A stretch of 64,000 nucleotides of DNA. Source: Ischnura elegans. Taxonomy: Eukaryota; Arthropoda; Insecta; Odonata; Coenagrionidae. The notes under the pieces were generated by a model that did no database searches, was not told the origin of the DNA, and worked only from the letters and a program-made list of their open reading frames with translations. Location of the stretch: positions 56,270,968-56,334,967 of the forward strand of contig NC_060257.1 of assembly GCF_921293095.1 (NCBI RefSeq), written 5' to 3'. A program made the translations under genes and the position numbers. Positions 25,101-35,300 of the stretch are shown one piece after another (within the stretch, counting starts at the first letter, position 1; the number at the start of each line of letters is the position of its first letter).

Positions 25101-25711
25101 ACTTACTGTTTTTACCTAGCTTTTGAGAAAACTGAAATTCTAATTAAGTGTCAGGAGACGTATGAAGAGTAAGCCACAAAAAAGAAACTCTTAATGGTAT
25201 CAGGATTTATAGGAGCATTTATAACGGTGGGAAGGCCAATCATGTCAAAAGGTTATGCGACAAAACACGATAAAACGCCACAATTGGTCCTAAAAAATAT
25301 GTGGAATGGAATATATTAGGCAAACAGATTGCAAACAACGGAAGAGAACACAACACATACCGATTAAAAGACATTCTTCACGATTCACTTCACATCTACG
25401 GTGTACAAGATAATCTCCATCTTCATCCATAAAAGGCTCTTTGTGGTGATTATTCTTGAATTCAGCCGGAAACGTGAAGATAAACTTAGCTACGACATCT
25501 ATTTATGCGAGGAAAAAAATACCCAAGATATTACACACAGTTTGTCATTCATTGAATTGAATACATTATTCCATTGAAATATCTCAGAGAACTACTAACT
25601 TTGAGGATTCACAACCGGCTCGGCATTAGCTCTTTCAGTGAAAGGATGAACCTCAGACGTAATCAGGCAATCGGACATGTCAATGTAGCTCATCTGAAAT
25701 TTGAAGGCCAT
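10006..25711 (-). CDS. METTL22: METTL22-like protein-lysine methyltransferase, seven exons, 361 aa when joined
   Basis: Seven minus-strand exons join in phase: 25711-25600, 25498-25361, 24534-24346, 24186-23998, 23783-23607, 17511-17409 and 10183-10006 (1086 nt with stop). The protein has the seven-beta-strand methyltransferase signatures of the METTL21/22 branch: VGEQIWRGALLLADF ahead of motif I, motif I ALELGSGTGL (about residues 185-194), the acidic ICTD after strand beta-2, and FAADVIYD as the post-II motif. An N-terminal DEDGD stretch and the C-terminal tail with YVFTTADLD and FNYERG also fit METTL22. Human METTL22 is known to methylate a lysine of the DNA/RNA-binding protein Kin17; that substrate is inferred here. 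The first ATG (25711) is chosen because the frame is open and a second in-frame ATG follows at 25693. The gene is divergent from PDI. Confidence 0.85.
11203..15574. mobile_element. 4.4 kb TIR element carrying an internal satellite array
   Basis: Both ends are GC-rich and inverted relative to each other: the left has AGGTCTGG then GGGGGCCCTCAGCTGGGGC and GGGGCCCACC, while the right reads in reverse complement GTGGTCTGG, GGGCCCCGAGCTTCGGGGCCC and CCCACAC. CGTTAA flanks each side (11197-11202 and 15575-15580), consistent with a 6 bp target duplication. The interior has no transposase frame. It holds a conserved non-coding module near 11607-11760 and the ~315 bp array from 12920. It is a non-autonomous element of unknown superfamily. 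Confidence 0.55.
12920..15050. repeat. Satellite array, ~315 bp period, about 6.8 units
   Basis: The anchor GCGGATTTTACAGTACAGATG (with variants) begins units at 12920, 13235, 13550, 13865, 14170, 14487 and 14793, giving spacings of 315, 315, 315, 305, 317 and 306. Most units contain the near-palindrome TTCGATATATATCGAA and, about 200 bases after the anchor, TATAACATATAGGATTTTAC. Units at the right end are the most diverged. Confidence 0.9.
15834..15852 (+). repeat. Run of 19 G
   Basis: A homopolymer G tract in a degraded repeat with other G-rich and C-rich stretches (15930-15972). It is a possible quadruplex former and also a likely place for assembly length error. Confidence 0.7.
17409..17511 (-). 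CDS. METTL22: METTL22-like exon 6
   Basis: 103 nt, acceptor TATTTCAG and donor AG|GTAAGT. Joined to exon 5 it gives FAADVIYDND, the conserved post-II motif, then a helix (FLDTLCRLL) and AYLAMEKR, which corresponds to the SVEKR strand of METTL22. It lies about 6 kb from exon 5 across a repeat-filled intron. Confidence 0.85.
18434..19094. mobile_element. TIR element copy A, 661 bp, non-coding
   Basis: Ends are CAATAGGGTGGTTTCCT and its exact reverse complement AGGAAACCACCCTATTG. The interior contains CACGTGACGTCACAGGGACC and no transposase. A second copy lies 250 bp downstream. The target duplication is not clear, so the superfamily is not assigned. Confidence 0.8.
19342..20012. mobile_element. 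TIR element copy B, 671 bp
   Basis: Same orientation and content as copy A with many scattered substitutions and a few indels; ends CAATAGGGTAGTTTCCT and AGGAAACCACCCTATTA. The divergence suggests two old insertions or an old tandem duplication, not a recent one. Confidence 0.8.
20037..20620 (+). pseudogene. Non-LTR retrotransposon fragment, C-terminal part of reverse transcriptase region
   Basis: The open frame from 20075 encodes MYKSLVRPIWEYGSIIWSPY, the conserved stretch just after the RT palm/thumb in Jockey-like and related LINE ORF2 proteins. It continues with LRLIRLIGCKLDF and LMFSFKTVNDIIDCP, the usual C-terminal helices. The catalytic palm (YxDD) and endonuclease are absent, so this is a 5'-truncated remnant. 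It abuts TIR element copy B on the left and runs into another repeat on the right, near 20607. Confidence 0.75.
21410..22340. repeat. Degenerate tandem repeat, ~152 bp average period, ~6-7 units
   Basis: Units are marked by AAACCCCCGGTATCCCCGTGAAA-like words at about 21415, 21560, 21726, 21895, 22007, 22160 and 22326. Between them recur GGTACTTGTCGCnACTATT, CGGAATTTATGTG and GTGACCGCC. The copies are well diverged. Confidence 0.65.
22370..22840. repeat. Cluster of GC-rich palindromes, GGCGGCGAAGCCGCC family
   Basis: GGCGGCGAAGCCGCC or close variants (GGCGGCGTAGCCGCC, CGGCGCAACCG, GCCGGCGAAGCCGGC, GGGGCGGAGCCCC) occur about ten times in 470 bp, spaced roughly 20-80 bases. Stems change together with compensating bases while the loop stays AA, TA or A. 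Surrounding DNA is AT-rich, so the block stands out in composition. Confidence 0.8.
23607..23783 (-). CDS. METTL22: METTL22-like exon 5
   Basis: 177 nt, acceptor CTATCTAG and donor G|GTAAGT. Its first two bases complete the Asp of ICTD, then LNRGHILDLIRSNAKRN, matching the helix after the acidic loop. It ends in VIFAAD, the start of the post-II motif; the next residues come from exon 6. Confidence 0.88.
23998..24186 (-). CDS. METTL22: METTL22-like exon 4 (SAM-binding motif I)
   Basis: 189 nt with a strong acceptor (TTTCTTTCAG) and donor G|GTATGC. It encodes EHSVSTT, VGEQIWRGALLLADF and the SAM-binding motif I, ALELGSGTGLSGIV, ending in EVICT. This is the most diagnostic exon of the gene. Confidence 0.9.
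24346..24534 (-). CDS. METTL22: METTL22-like exon 3
   Basis: 189 nt encoding VPRNLQILESGGP through SKASLCFTLVTRNP to KKGKN, with donor G|GTATTA. The acceptor TTGTAG has almost no pyrimidine tract because a MITE ends only 17 bp upstream (element 24552-24785). Phase continues exactly into exon 4. Confidence 0.75.
24552..24785. mobile_element. Harbinger-type MITE, copy 1, 234 bp
   Basis: TIR AGGCCGTTTTACACGG at the left and CCGTGTAAAACGGCCT at the right, flanked by TTA on both sides (24549-24551 and 24786-24788); a 3 bp TWA duplication is the PIF/Harbinger pattern. It lies in METTL22-like intron 2, 17 bp upstream of the exon 3 acceptor. Confidence 0.8.
25361..25498 (-). CDS. METTL22: METTL22-like exon 2
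   Basis: 138 nt, preceded by a T-rich tract and AATAG acceptor and followed by donor G|GTATGT. It encodes KFIFTFPAEF, then MDEDGDYLVHRR; the DEDGD acidic patch matches the N-terminal part of METTL22. It enters with two bases and leaves one, in phase with both neighbours. Confidence 0.8.
25600..25711 (-). CDS. METTL22: METTL22-like exon 1 (start codon)
   Basis: 37 codons plus one base. It opens MAFKFQMSYIDMSD and includes SEVHPFT, resembling the SDVHLYT region of vertebrate METTL22. The donor is A|GTTAGT, and the split codon completes with the first two bases of exon 2. The start could instead be the second Met at 25693. Confidence 0.65.
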
Positions 25712-26092
25712 GCCCAATCGACGTCACTTAATTATAAGGTATATGTTTCGATGATGATAGATAGCATGCAATTTGACGGGTCTTACCTTCGCAGTTATTT
25801 TAATGACAAATTTGGGCACTAATATCTCATCTCAAAGACCCAATTCCAGAATATATTATGCTCCAATTCATTTATCTATTTTTGTGCATTCCGCCTGAAA
25901 CAGTTGCGAAACGATATCGAAATAGGTGAAAAAATGAACTGGTCGCTCGGCGCTAAAAGGAGGAGTTACACTTTTATTACTGGGATAAAATATATTTTAT
26001 ATTTTGATAATGTTTTCAGGAAGGTTGAAATGCATGAGAGACTATAGTCACATCAAAATGACATTTGGAAATAAAATGTGTTTTGACTGGGG

Positions 26093-26098
26093 CACGTG
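26093..26098. promoter_or_regulatory. CACGTG E-box in the divergent promoter
   Basis: Palindromic CACGTG, 10 bp before the ERSE. It could bind bHLH-Zip factors, and its ACGT core also fits bZIP sites. A single 6-mer is weak evidence on its own. Confidence 0.35.
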
Positions 26099-26108
26099 AT
26101 AATTTGTG

Positions 26109-26127
26109 CCAATAGGATCACACCACG
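26109..26127 (+). promoter_or_regulatory. ER stress response element (ERSE), CCAAT-N9-CCACG
   Basis: CCAAT at 26109-26113, exactly nine bases, then CCACG at 26123-26127. This is the ERSE consensus, bound by NF-Y on CCAAT and ATF6 (or XBP1) on CCACG in the unfolded protein response. It is 101 bp upstream of the PDI start codon and oriented toward PDI, an expected UPR target. It may fall within the 5' UTR if transcription starts further upstream. Confidence 0.75.
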
Positions 26128-26228
26128 AGTCGATGCTGCCACGTTATCCTGATTTTAGCAAAAAGCGGGGTCCTCATCGTAAGCCGCCTCTGTTGCACTC
26201 ATATCGCGGGGTTACACACACGGTCAAG

Positions 26229-26382
26229 ATGCAGGTGGTTTTCGCGGCACTTCTAATAATCGGCTTGTCAGCCAACGTTTGGAGCGACGAAGAAATCAAG
26301 CAAGAGGATGGCGTTCTTGTTCTGACGAAGGAGAATTTCAAGAAAGCCATTGCAGACAATGAATTTATTCTTGTCGAATTTT
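26229..26382 (+). CDS. Pdi: PDI exon 1 (signal peptide, start of domain a)
   Basis: ATG at 26229 in context CAAGATGC; the hydrophobic FAALLIIGL stretch and WSDEE suggest cleavage near residue 19. It then encodes [12 protein letters not shown] and ends FILVEF plus one base at donor T|GTAAGT. The upstream ATGs at 26106 and 26134 read in frame into a longer N-terminus that would bury the signal peptide, so 26229 is preferred. Confidence 0.9.
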
Positions 26383-29300
26383 GTAAGTTGGATTTAAGAA
26401 TTTTTTAAACTATTTTAGTTGTGCGGTTCGCATTCCGGATATACTTTCGATATTATTACGCCTTATTTTTCACTTTAGGCTGTGAATTACGCGTATCAAG
26501 GAAATTTGTTGTAGTAAACCCTTTAGAGTGGTCCACCTTTAGTTTGGTTCATAGGTGACGAAATTAACTGCTATCTTCAGCCGAGGACATTTATATTTGG
26601 TTAAAGGTCCTCATTTATAACAATAAGTTTCGTTAATGATTGGCTGAAGTCTATATTTTAGTTATTTCGCTAGATTGTTTTCTTTTCACCCGGTAGTAGT
26701 CGTCGATGGTATACCGGCATTTCTGCATATGTTCTTCTTTCAACAAATTATTCAAATGAGTAGTACATTCCCCTCATTGATAATCTCATGTATATTTTTT
26801 GCACCCTTCTGTACCCTCTATGACAGCGATAATTTTCCCAGTAATCGACAGGGGTGACGTGGGTCGACTCACTTGTAATGACCACGTTGCCACGTTTACC
26901 CCTTGATCCCAGTGAAAACCATGGCGCGGTCGTTGATCTCAACTGTGTTTATTCAGGCTCTACTTTATTCACATACTACTTTCATGATTCAGTAAATCTG
27001 CATAATGGACAGTTGGTGCTGTGTAATAATTTTAACCTACCAATTTTCTTAAGACGCTTCATGACTGCTGTTCTGTTTACACTTCCTCTTGAATGCTCAA
27101 GGTCACGGTTTTATTTTCATTTATGATAGTTGTTGCATTGATAATGGCGTTAAATCCTCTCTCATGTCAACAATAAATTCAACTTACTGTAGGGGGCACA
27201 TTTGGTGACCCTTGAGAAATTGCATCAATTGGTATGGTTTGATGCAACACTTCATGCTGACACCTTCTGTAGCCAAAATGGTACCCGTTCTCAAATCAGC
27301 TTCAATGTATCCTATACGTTAATTACATCTACATGTCACCTCGCAAACCATCTGCATGTTTGTCGAGGGTCTACATCTACGTAATACCCCACCAGCCACC
27401 TTTTGGCAGGTCAATGGTAGAAGGAATTCTCCATCGGTTTAGTTAGAGTTGTATGTTTAAGCGTCTATTTTCAATGCCGTGCAAAAATTGTACCGTATTG
27501 TATATTTTTTCGATCGAGTATTGTCAACATGTTGTGTTTTATCTCATTTTGGTGTAGTGGCATCGAGCAGCGTAGTCTATGAGGGATAGAGTCTGTGTCG
27601 TCTGTGATCATTACTCTTGTCTATTGTTGTTTAATTGATTGTTTAACATGTAGAAATGACATCTTTATCATAATTTGTCACAGATACCGTCGCAGTACGT
27701 TGCCGTTACTCTTACCATGGCTAAGGAATTGATTTTTAAGTTTAGTATGTAATACTTGTTGTGAAATTTCTTTTCATTCTCGCGGTCCCATGTAATCCGA
27801 ACGGAATGCGTTAAGTTCAACTTGGGGCACTTGTGTTTCTTGAATTCTAACTGCGAGAATTGGATCTAGCTCTGCCCTAGTTGGCATATACAATTTCACA
27901 GAATGTTATGTCATTCTTGTTCATTAATATGAAAGAATATCTCTTATTGAAAATCACGCATAACCCTGGCGGACCTTGATTCTTGACCAGTTCGTCTGGC
28001 CTTGACAGTGGGAAACTGGTTTTCAAAAAAATTTTGGGGCAAACACCTTTTCGTTTGTGACGTAAGCTACACGCTTTCCGTTTCATTGACCTCCCTAAAA
28101 CGTGTGCCCCTCCCCAGAATAGCTAATTTATCATCGGAGACAATCGGCGAATGCCTTAAGCCTAAAGATCTGTCAGTTTCTGCAAGTTCGGGCAATAGTG
28201 GTCCGAGTGCTCACACTGCTTTCCATACCTACTATACGATAAATTGCTAAAGAAATTCTTTTATCCTTAATCATATAAGTATGTGTTGCCGTATTATAAT
28301 CACTCACTTAATTGTACATTTTTCTCGTTCGAGGCGGTATCTATTTCTTGGAATTTATGTAATATCGCCGATGTTTTGTTGGCGGCAGACATAATAATCA
28401 TTTATCACAGGGAAACTCCTGTACTTTTGCCATAAGTGAGTGTTCATGACCTGTTAGTTTCCTCGAGTGAGAGTGACCTCGAGTTTCATCATCCTTTTTT
28501 ACTAGAAACGCACTCTGAGAGAAGTACGGCTAATGTCTTTGGCATATTTCCACTGGTCAATGGTTATTAAAGCTTCGAATGTGGTTTTATGGCCATTTAT
28601 GTTATTTCTTTTTTATTTAGGCGTGTTTAGACTCATCGGAATTATTAAGAATTTCACGCTTTATAGTTTTTTCTCAATATCGTGCATCCCAACTTCAGGG
28701 TATAAAAAGTGACACAAAAATGAAAATTTTGCACTGCACTGCAATTGTTTAAGTAATTTCTGCCAAGACGATGCTAAAGTCACGTATGCTGTTATGTGTT
28801 TTTTTATGTCCGTGTGGTTTGTATGTTAGGGATCCTGTTGCTTGCCGTTGATTGCCCCCTCCCCCCCTCCTGCCAAAAATCGTAGAGATCGTTCGAAGGA
28901 TGTTATGTGGATGTAAATTATTCAAATTTCTTATTTTTCGCAGTCGGGGATGTCTTCAATTTAGGTTTGAGGTGAAGAATGGAAAAGAAGAAACTTTGTG
29001 ATTTCACATGAAATATTTATTCACACATTTACACGACCAAGGTTTCAACGTAAGACACCATCATCGGGTCTTACGTTGAAACTATGGTCGTGTAAATTTA
29101 AAAATTATTCTTTTTCATTCTTCATAATGTATCGCTTTCACAAAGTTACGCCATCATTTTTAGGTTTAAGGATTAGTTACGAGGTAGTTAAATCTTTTCG
29201 AGGAAAATTCATCGTGCGTAATTGAGAAGTGACCGTATCTAGTGAAATTACCCACTTTAGTTTCATCCCGGAGAGATATATTGATGATATCATATAAAAA

Positions 29301-32300
29301 GTTGGGTATTCCTATGATGAGCACATCTTTGTGGCAGTTTTCAGGGTAATATATCGTTTATTCCAGAAATGAAGGCATCTAATGAGCAAGTTATTGTGAA
29401 TATTCGACACTCGAAGATCGAAATTTAAAACTTTATACTTCATTATAATCAATGAAGCACGGATAGAATTAAATTACTCCTGTATCCTCGTGCGTCTTGC
29501 GTAGAGGAACTCAATTTTTTACCTTATATGTAGGGAATCGCTTGCTGTTGACAGCGGAAGCGTTTTTTCTTACCCTTGTGGCCTTACGCGTCACGATGAC
29601 GTGATGTCATAGCTCCGTGTTGGCACGCGCAACAGCTGGAAATTATATTAAATCCTGGAGAATCCAAATCTGAAGATTTCTGTTTACCTCTCGTTATTCC
29701 GTGTAGAACTATATTTTGGAGCTTTAGATGATCTGAACTACGTCTCCTGCGCCTGTCAGTGTCGCCTATGTTTAAATGTCTGGGATTGGCGTGATTCATC
29801 TCCGATAGTCAGCTCTCAATACGTATTGGTGTTGGTTATACCGTAGCAGGTGAAACGCATTTACGCTTTGTATGTATACAATTATCCGTATACTTTGTTC
29901 CAGTATTTTTCATTGAGACCTTCCCCAATAGGTCGTAAAGGGCGTTTACAGAAATATGTTTTGGAGAAAGTGGTGAAATAAAATAATGTATATGAAATAA
30001 AAATAGTTGTGACTAAAATAATTCGACTTCTTCTGGATTTGAACCCGGACCCCCCAATTTTGTATAACACGTTTATACTTGTTACATCACCAAGTCGTCA
30101 ATATTCTCAGCGAATTTACGTGTAGCTGCTACTCTGCTGCCAAATCCGGATTCGAATCCCAGTCAAGTCGAATGATATTGTCACATTTATTATTCTATTG
30201 GTGGTATATCTGTAACCTCTACTACTTTCCTGGTCACATCATTGTCGAGGTGGTAACACTTCCGCCGTCGTCTTCTGGAGAAGGGTGGGAGTAGTTTCGA
30301 ATCACCGTTTATGTCACCTATGCAATATGTATCGTACAAGGCCTTGATCGGGAATAAAACTCGGTGGGGGGACAGTTGAAGAATAAGGAAATGAATTTTT
30401 AAAATTGCGGAGGTTTAATCGCTTCCTTGTTTAACTCCTAACCGGTGGAATACCGAGAATGATAAATGGTAATCCTCTCGTCCACGTTATTTTGCGAGCC
30501 CTATTCAAAGGGCGAGCCTTATTTAAATCTACTGGATAAATATTCATTCTTTTCCTGCAAGAAAATGTTCACTTTCTATTCTCAACCTTCAACCTATTCT
30601 GTAGCCGTATTCGTTTTCGTTTGCGGTGACTTTGACCCAGACCTAGCTCTTGGCGGGCTTGCCATATGGCCAGGGAAATTGGGTCTGCGGTGATCTCTAA
30701 GTGAATGGAAAATGTTCGATGTTCATTTCATCGTAATCCTTGTTTTTAATGTGAAAGTGATTTCATACCAGTCTCCTAATTTGAGCTGTATTAAAAACCC
30801 GTATTGCTCACCTTCGAAAACGGAGATAGCCCATTCTGCGGTGATCTCTTATGTGAATGGAAAATGTTCGATGTTCATTTCATCGTGATCCTTGTTTTTA
30901 ATGTGAAGGTGATTTCATACCAATCTCCTAATTTGAGCTGTATTACAAATCCGTACCGCTCGCCTTCGAAACCGTAGATCGCCGGTTCGAAGTCTACCGG
31001 GGTACCTAATAATAATGATGATGATGTCGTTTTTATTACGCATGGAATGAGGAATAGTTAATTTTTCCTTAAAACTCACTTGTTTGACAGTCACATGCAT
31101 TCATGCCCTGGTAAATCCATCCAAGCGGCATTTGAACCCACGACCTCTAGGTCGCCCCGGCGCGGCGCCACCGTTAAAAGCGCATTCATAAATACCTTCG
31201 ACTGTTCGGTATATGGCAAATAAAATTCTTTTCCTCAAGTGGAAGGCGACAGTACTCTTGAGGAAGCAATTTTTATGCTTAAGTTTTTTTTTCTTTTATC
31301 GTCGTGAGGTATTTACGCCTTCTTTGCACATGAAATTCAATAATTTAAGAGCGGAAATGTGTGCTTTAGTTTTGTCAATTTAAGTGTTTCTTTTAAATCT
31401 TTTATTAAAACGCTTTTGATACTGGAGGCATTCACATTATCGAATATTTAAATTTGCGACAGTCTTGCGGTCGAAATTGTCCGGTTTTTATCTCCGCGCT
31501 TTTAAGGAAATTGCAGATGAGGCTATAAAAAAAAATATTCATTTTATAAGTTCAAATGCGTTTTATCTCTAGCTTTTGGCAAGCTACAAGCTGAGTAGTT
31601 TTTTTTTTCTTTTTTTTACGCGCTTTTATTTTTTAAATTCAAGTTTGAGCTCCGGTTGAAAAAAAGTGATTAGATCAACTTGAAAGCGGACCTCGGTTGG
31701 CCAGCAAGGGTACTTATCAATAGGTGTCCATTGTGTTGGAGTGATTGAGTGAAAGGAAGCAAACCTGTTGAACACGGCAACCGGAAACGTTTAATGACTC
31801 CTTCAGTGAATACACTAGACCTTGTTATCTCGAGTGGCCAAACCTTTAACATCGATGATTCGATTTCGTTTCTTGTTAAACGTCACGTTCCATTAAGCGA
31901 ATCCGGTTAGTTTTTAATCCGTTACTTTCGCTAACGGTGCGCCAACAAATTAATTATTAACTTATCCTTGCAGTATTGGTGAAGTCATCTCAGTACAGCC
32001 AGGTTCAATGCTAATTATGGGAATTCAGTGGTAGCTCTGGTAAGGGGGGGCGTCCATTTATTACGTGAGGTGAGTTTGGCGATTTTTGGACCCCCCCTAA
32101 GTGAAATATCGTGAGATTTGGCTCGACCCCCTCCCTCTATTATCACGTGCGATTGTTCAAAACGCGTATTTTCAGTTGAAATACATTAATCTATGTCTCA
32201 TTGTGTTAGATTTGTCATTGGTTGTGTTATAATTTTTACTTAAGATTAGTTAAGGCTAGTATTTAAGATTACTAAAATCGTAATTTCATACTTTCTTTCG

Positions 32301-35300
32301 GAAAAATACGTTGTACTTGCCAAAATATTTGTCTTAAAGGGCAGTAACTATCTAAGGGCAGTCAATTTTTGCGATCCGCCCTACTGGAAAGCTCTCCAAA
32401 AACACTCTGATAGTATTCGTGAATACTTGCCATTGATTCAGGGGTTTGATTTTTCGGAATAAATATATATAATTGTTCCTCAAGGACCCCGAATTTTTTT
32501 CCGGTATGACGCTTCCCTTTTTGTGCGACGATATATGTCATAAAACAATAGTAATGGCGTCGCTGACAGGTTTTCATTTCACTCGAAAGTTATTTTCGAG
32601 CATCGTCCCAAATTATATATTCGAACAAGACCTCGTGTCAGAACTCGGGAGTCTGGGCTCTGTTTCGTGTGTATTCCTACGTTTACCCTAATAATTAACA
32701 TATTTGGGGGTGTTTTTTAGTGAAGAAATGACGTGCCATGTGTTAATTATTTCTATGAAATGTCAAAAAAAGTTCTTATGTGACCTTGAAACCCCCGAGC
32801 AATTTTCGACTTGGTTGGAAACTGGAGTTTCATCCCATTCATTTTCATAATAATCGGTTTTCAAGTATTCCACGATTAGTTTGCAGCGGTCTCCCACTCT
32901 CCACACGTACATACTCGTCTGTCTGCGGTCAAGAGTTGCTCCTTAATTTTTTTTGCCGGAGCGATATAATTTAGAGTTAATGGGATGATAGCTACTTCAT
33001 GCACGCTAAGTGGATGCCCGAAATCTGTTTGTGGAGGAAGGTTCACTTTCTATTTCAAAATTCACACGTAGTTTTATCATTGTCTTTTGGAACTTTGGCC
33101 GAGATGATTTGAAAACGTGTGCGAATTCACACGACTCAAATGATGTCAATCATCCAGCAAATATTGTTTGGAGGAAGGGGACTGTTTCGTATCATTACGA
33201 TGGGGTACTGTTGACGGTACTCCACAGTTCGCACCCGGTCGGATATTTTTTTATGTAAAAGTAGATTATGGCTTAGGCACAATACAGATGATTGCAGAAT
33301 CGTCTGGAGAAAAGAATCTCGTAATAAACTGTTAAGTGTCGTTAACCGTATATATCGTTCCGGTCCACCAAAATCGTTCACGCATCCATACATGAATTTG
33401 CACGCGTTCTTGTACCGCGTAAACAGGCCTATACACACGTGCATGTTCCGTTCCGGTCCATAAAAATCGTTCATGCAAACAGACATTAACTCGTACGTGT
33501 TAATGTATCGTGTAGACAGGCCTAACAGTATGCACTTATTGATTCAACCCTAATTTCAATCTCTCCTTTTATCTTCCTGGTTAATTTTTACGTAGTTAAC
33601 AAAGGTTTCTTCTGTTCCCTACTGAGCATGAACTTCCGAACTGCTATGTGGGCCTCAGGGGCATAAATCCAGTCCTGAGTTAATCAAGTACATATTTCTG
33701 ATGGCTTTTTCCTGAGTGGGTTTCTGAGATATTCGAAAGTTTCGACCGTTTCTAGGAAACTAGCCACGAGAGGGTATTTCGTTGGGCACGTTCACTTCGT
33801 CTTCCACTCACGGTTTTGCTCAGTCAACAACCCATTATGGCTCTTGTGTACACGATTATGTCCGTTCGTTGAGTCTGTCCCGCAAGCTTGGGTTGTCGTG
33901 GTATGCCGGAAGCCGGGTAGGGTGGGAGGGACTGATATAACTTGTGTTGTAAGCTAGAGCTGCGGGTTATACGTCCTCACAGCGCCGACTTTCGATTGCC
34001 TCAGTTGTGTGTGGTCTTGACATTTTTTTTCTCGTATCATTGCGAACCGAAAATGGCTGAAATTTATTTAGAAAATTATATCCTACCATTCAACAAGTAT
34101 CTTATCTGTACGAGTGGTACCCGTTGGGTGAGCCAGATTTGTCTCATTTTTGCCGTAATTAAGATGTAAAATCTTTTATTAACGAGTTTCAAATCTTGTT
34201 ATCTTTCGTTGTACGTTAATTTTCCTGCATGAAAAATGTGTGATCAAGTATCCGAGCTAAATTTTCAGTGATAAGAGATTTAGCTACTGATTAGGTTCAT
34301 AAGGCAGCAGTATTTTCGTACTCATTCATTACTTATCTCGAAAATTAAGCTTTTCAGCTCGGAGCACATAGATAAAGGTTGATGTAATCTTTTGGGTTAA
34401 TTAGTTTTCTGAACTCTGTAATAAGAAGCAAGATATCTCTGTTTATAAAGTTAGCCACTTGTAGTTTATCTTGTAATGCTGATAATTATGAGGTGTGTCT
34501 TTTTTCGAATTTTGGTGTGTGATTAATGCTTGGGGTCCCCCTCCCCCCTGTCGTGGAAATATTTTGGTGAATTTGGAAGAATGTCAAGATTCGGGGTTGG
34601 AGTATATTTGGGACCTATATTGCGACCAGTCATTTTCGTTGACGGAAGCTTGGAGATGGATCCACGATAAGTCACGCACACGTTTATAAAAAATTATTCC
34701 TTTTACATTGATTTTAATTTTCTTATGAGTTTCCACTATGGGTGCATCCATTAATTAATTGAGGTGTTTTGGGGGGGGGGGGGGGATGGGTCCGGCCGAT
34801 TGTCACCTACTCTCACGCATTATCATGGACTAAGATCTTAAAAAGTAATGAAATATTTTTTAAAAATCCAATGCAATGAAGCATAGGTGAACGTATTTAT
34901 ACAGAAAATGCTCATCTTGAACAATATTACGTGAGATTAGAGGTAGGGGATCGAGCCAAATCTCGCGATATCTCACTAAAGGAAGGAAAAGGATGGGTCT
35001 AAAAAGCGCCGAAGTCGTATCACGCAATTAATGGACGGCCCCTAATGAATGCTCTATGGCAAGGTTTCTAGAGTAATGAACGCTAGCTTGTTGTCGAGAT
35101 CATGAGCGGGAACATCCGCGGGATTCCGTTAGCTTGTAAAAAAATGTACCCAAGTCTCCGTTATGGTGCTTTATACGCTCCGCTAACCTTCGGTGTTTGT
35201 TTCGCCGGCTTGTCTCTTCAGAAGTATCTGCTTTTGTTGGAAAGGAGGTATTTCTATTTATCTAGACTCGTTTCATTTTATTTGTAATGCTTTTGTCGAT

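Larger units (their letters stand above)
25712..26228. promoter_or_regulatory. Divergent promoter between METTL22-like and PDI genes
   Basis: Only 517 bp separate the two start codons, so the genes are head-to-head and probably share a promoter. It contains a perfect ER stress element (26109-26127), a CACGTG E-box (26093-26098) and an AT-rich TATA-like stretch (about 25987-25998). Transcription starts cannot be placed from sequence. Confidence 0.65.

Noticed and set aside
26106-26228. Upstream in-frame ATGs extending the PDI N-terminus
   Set aside because: They would place about 41 residues of non-signal sequence before the hydrophobic signal peptide and overlap the ERSE; the ATG at 26229 gives a normal signal peptide.
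34771-34785. Run of 15 G as a functional quadruplex
   Set aside because: A plain homopolymer inside a MITE; its length is unreliable in assemblies and nothing links it to a function.
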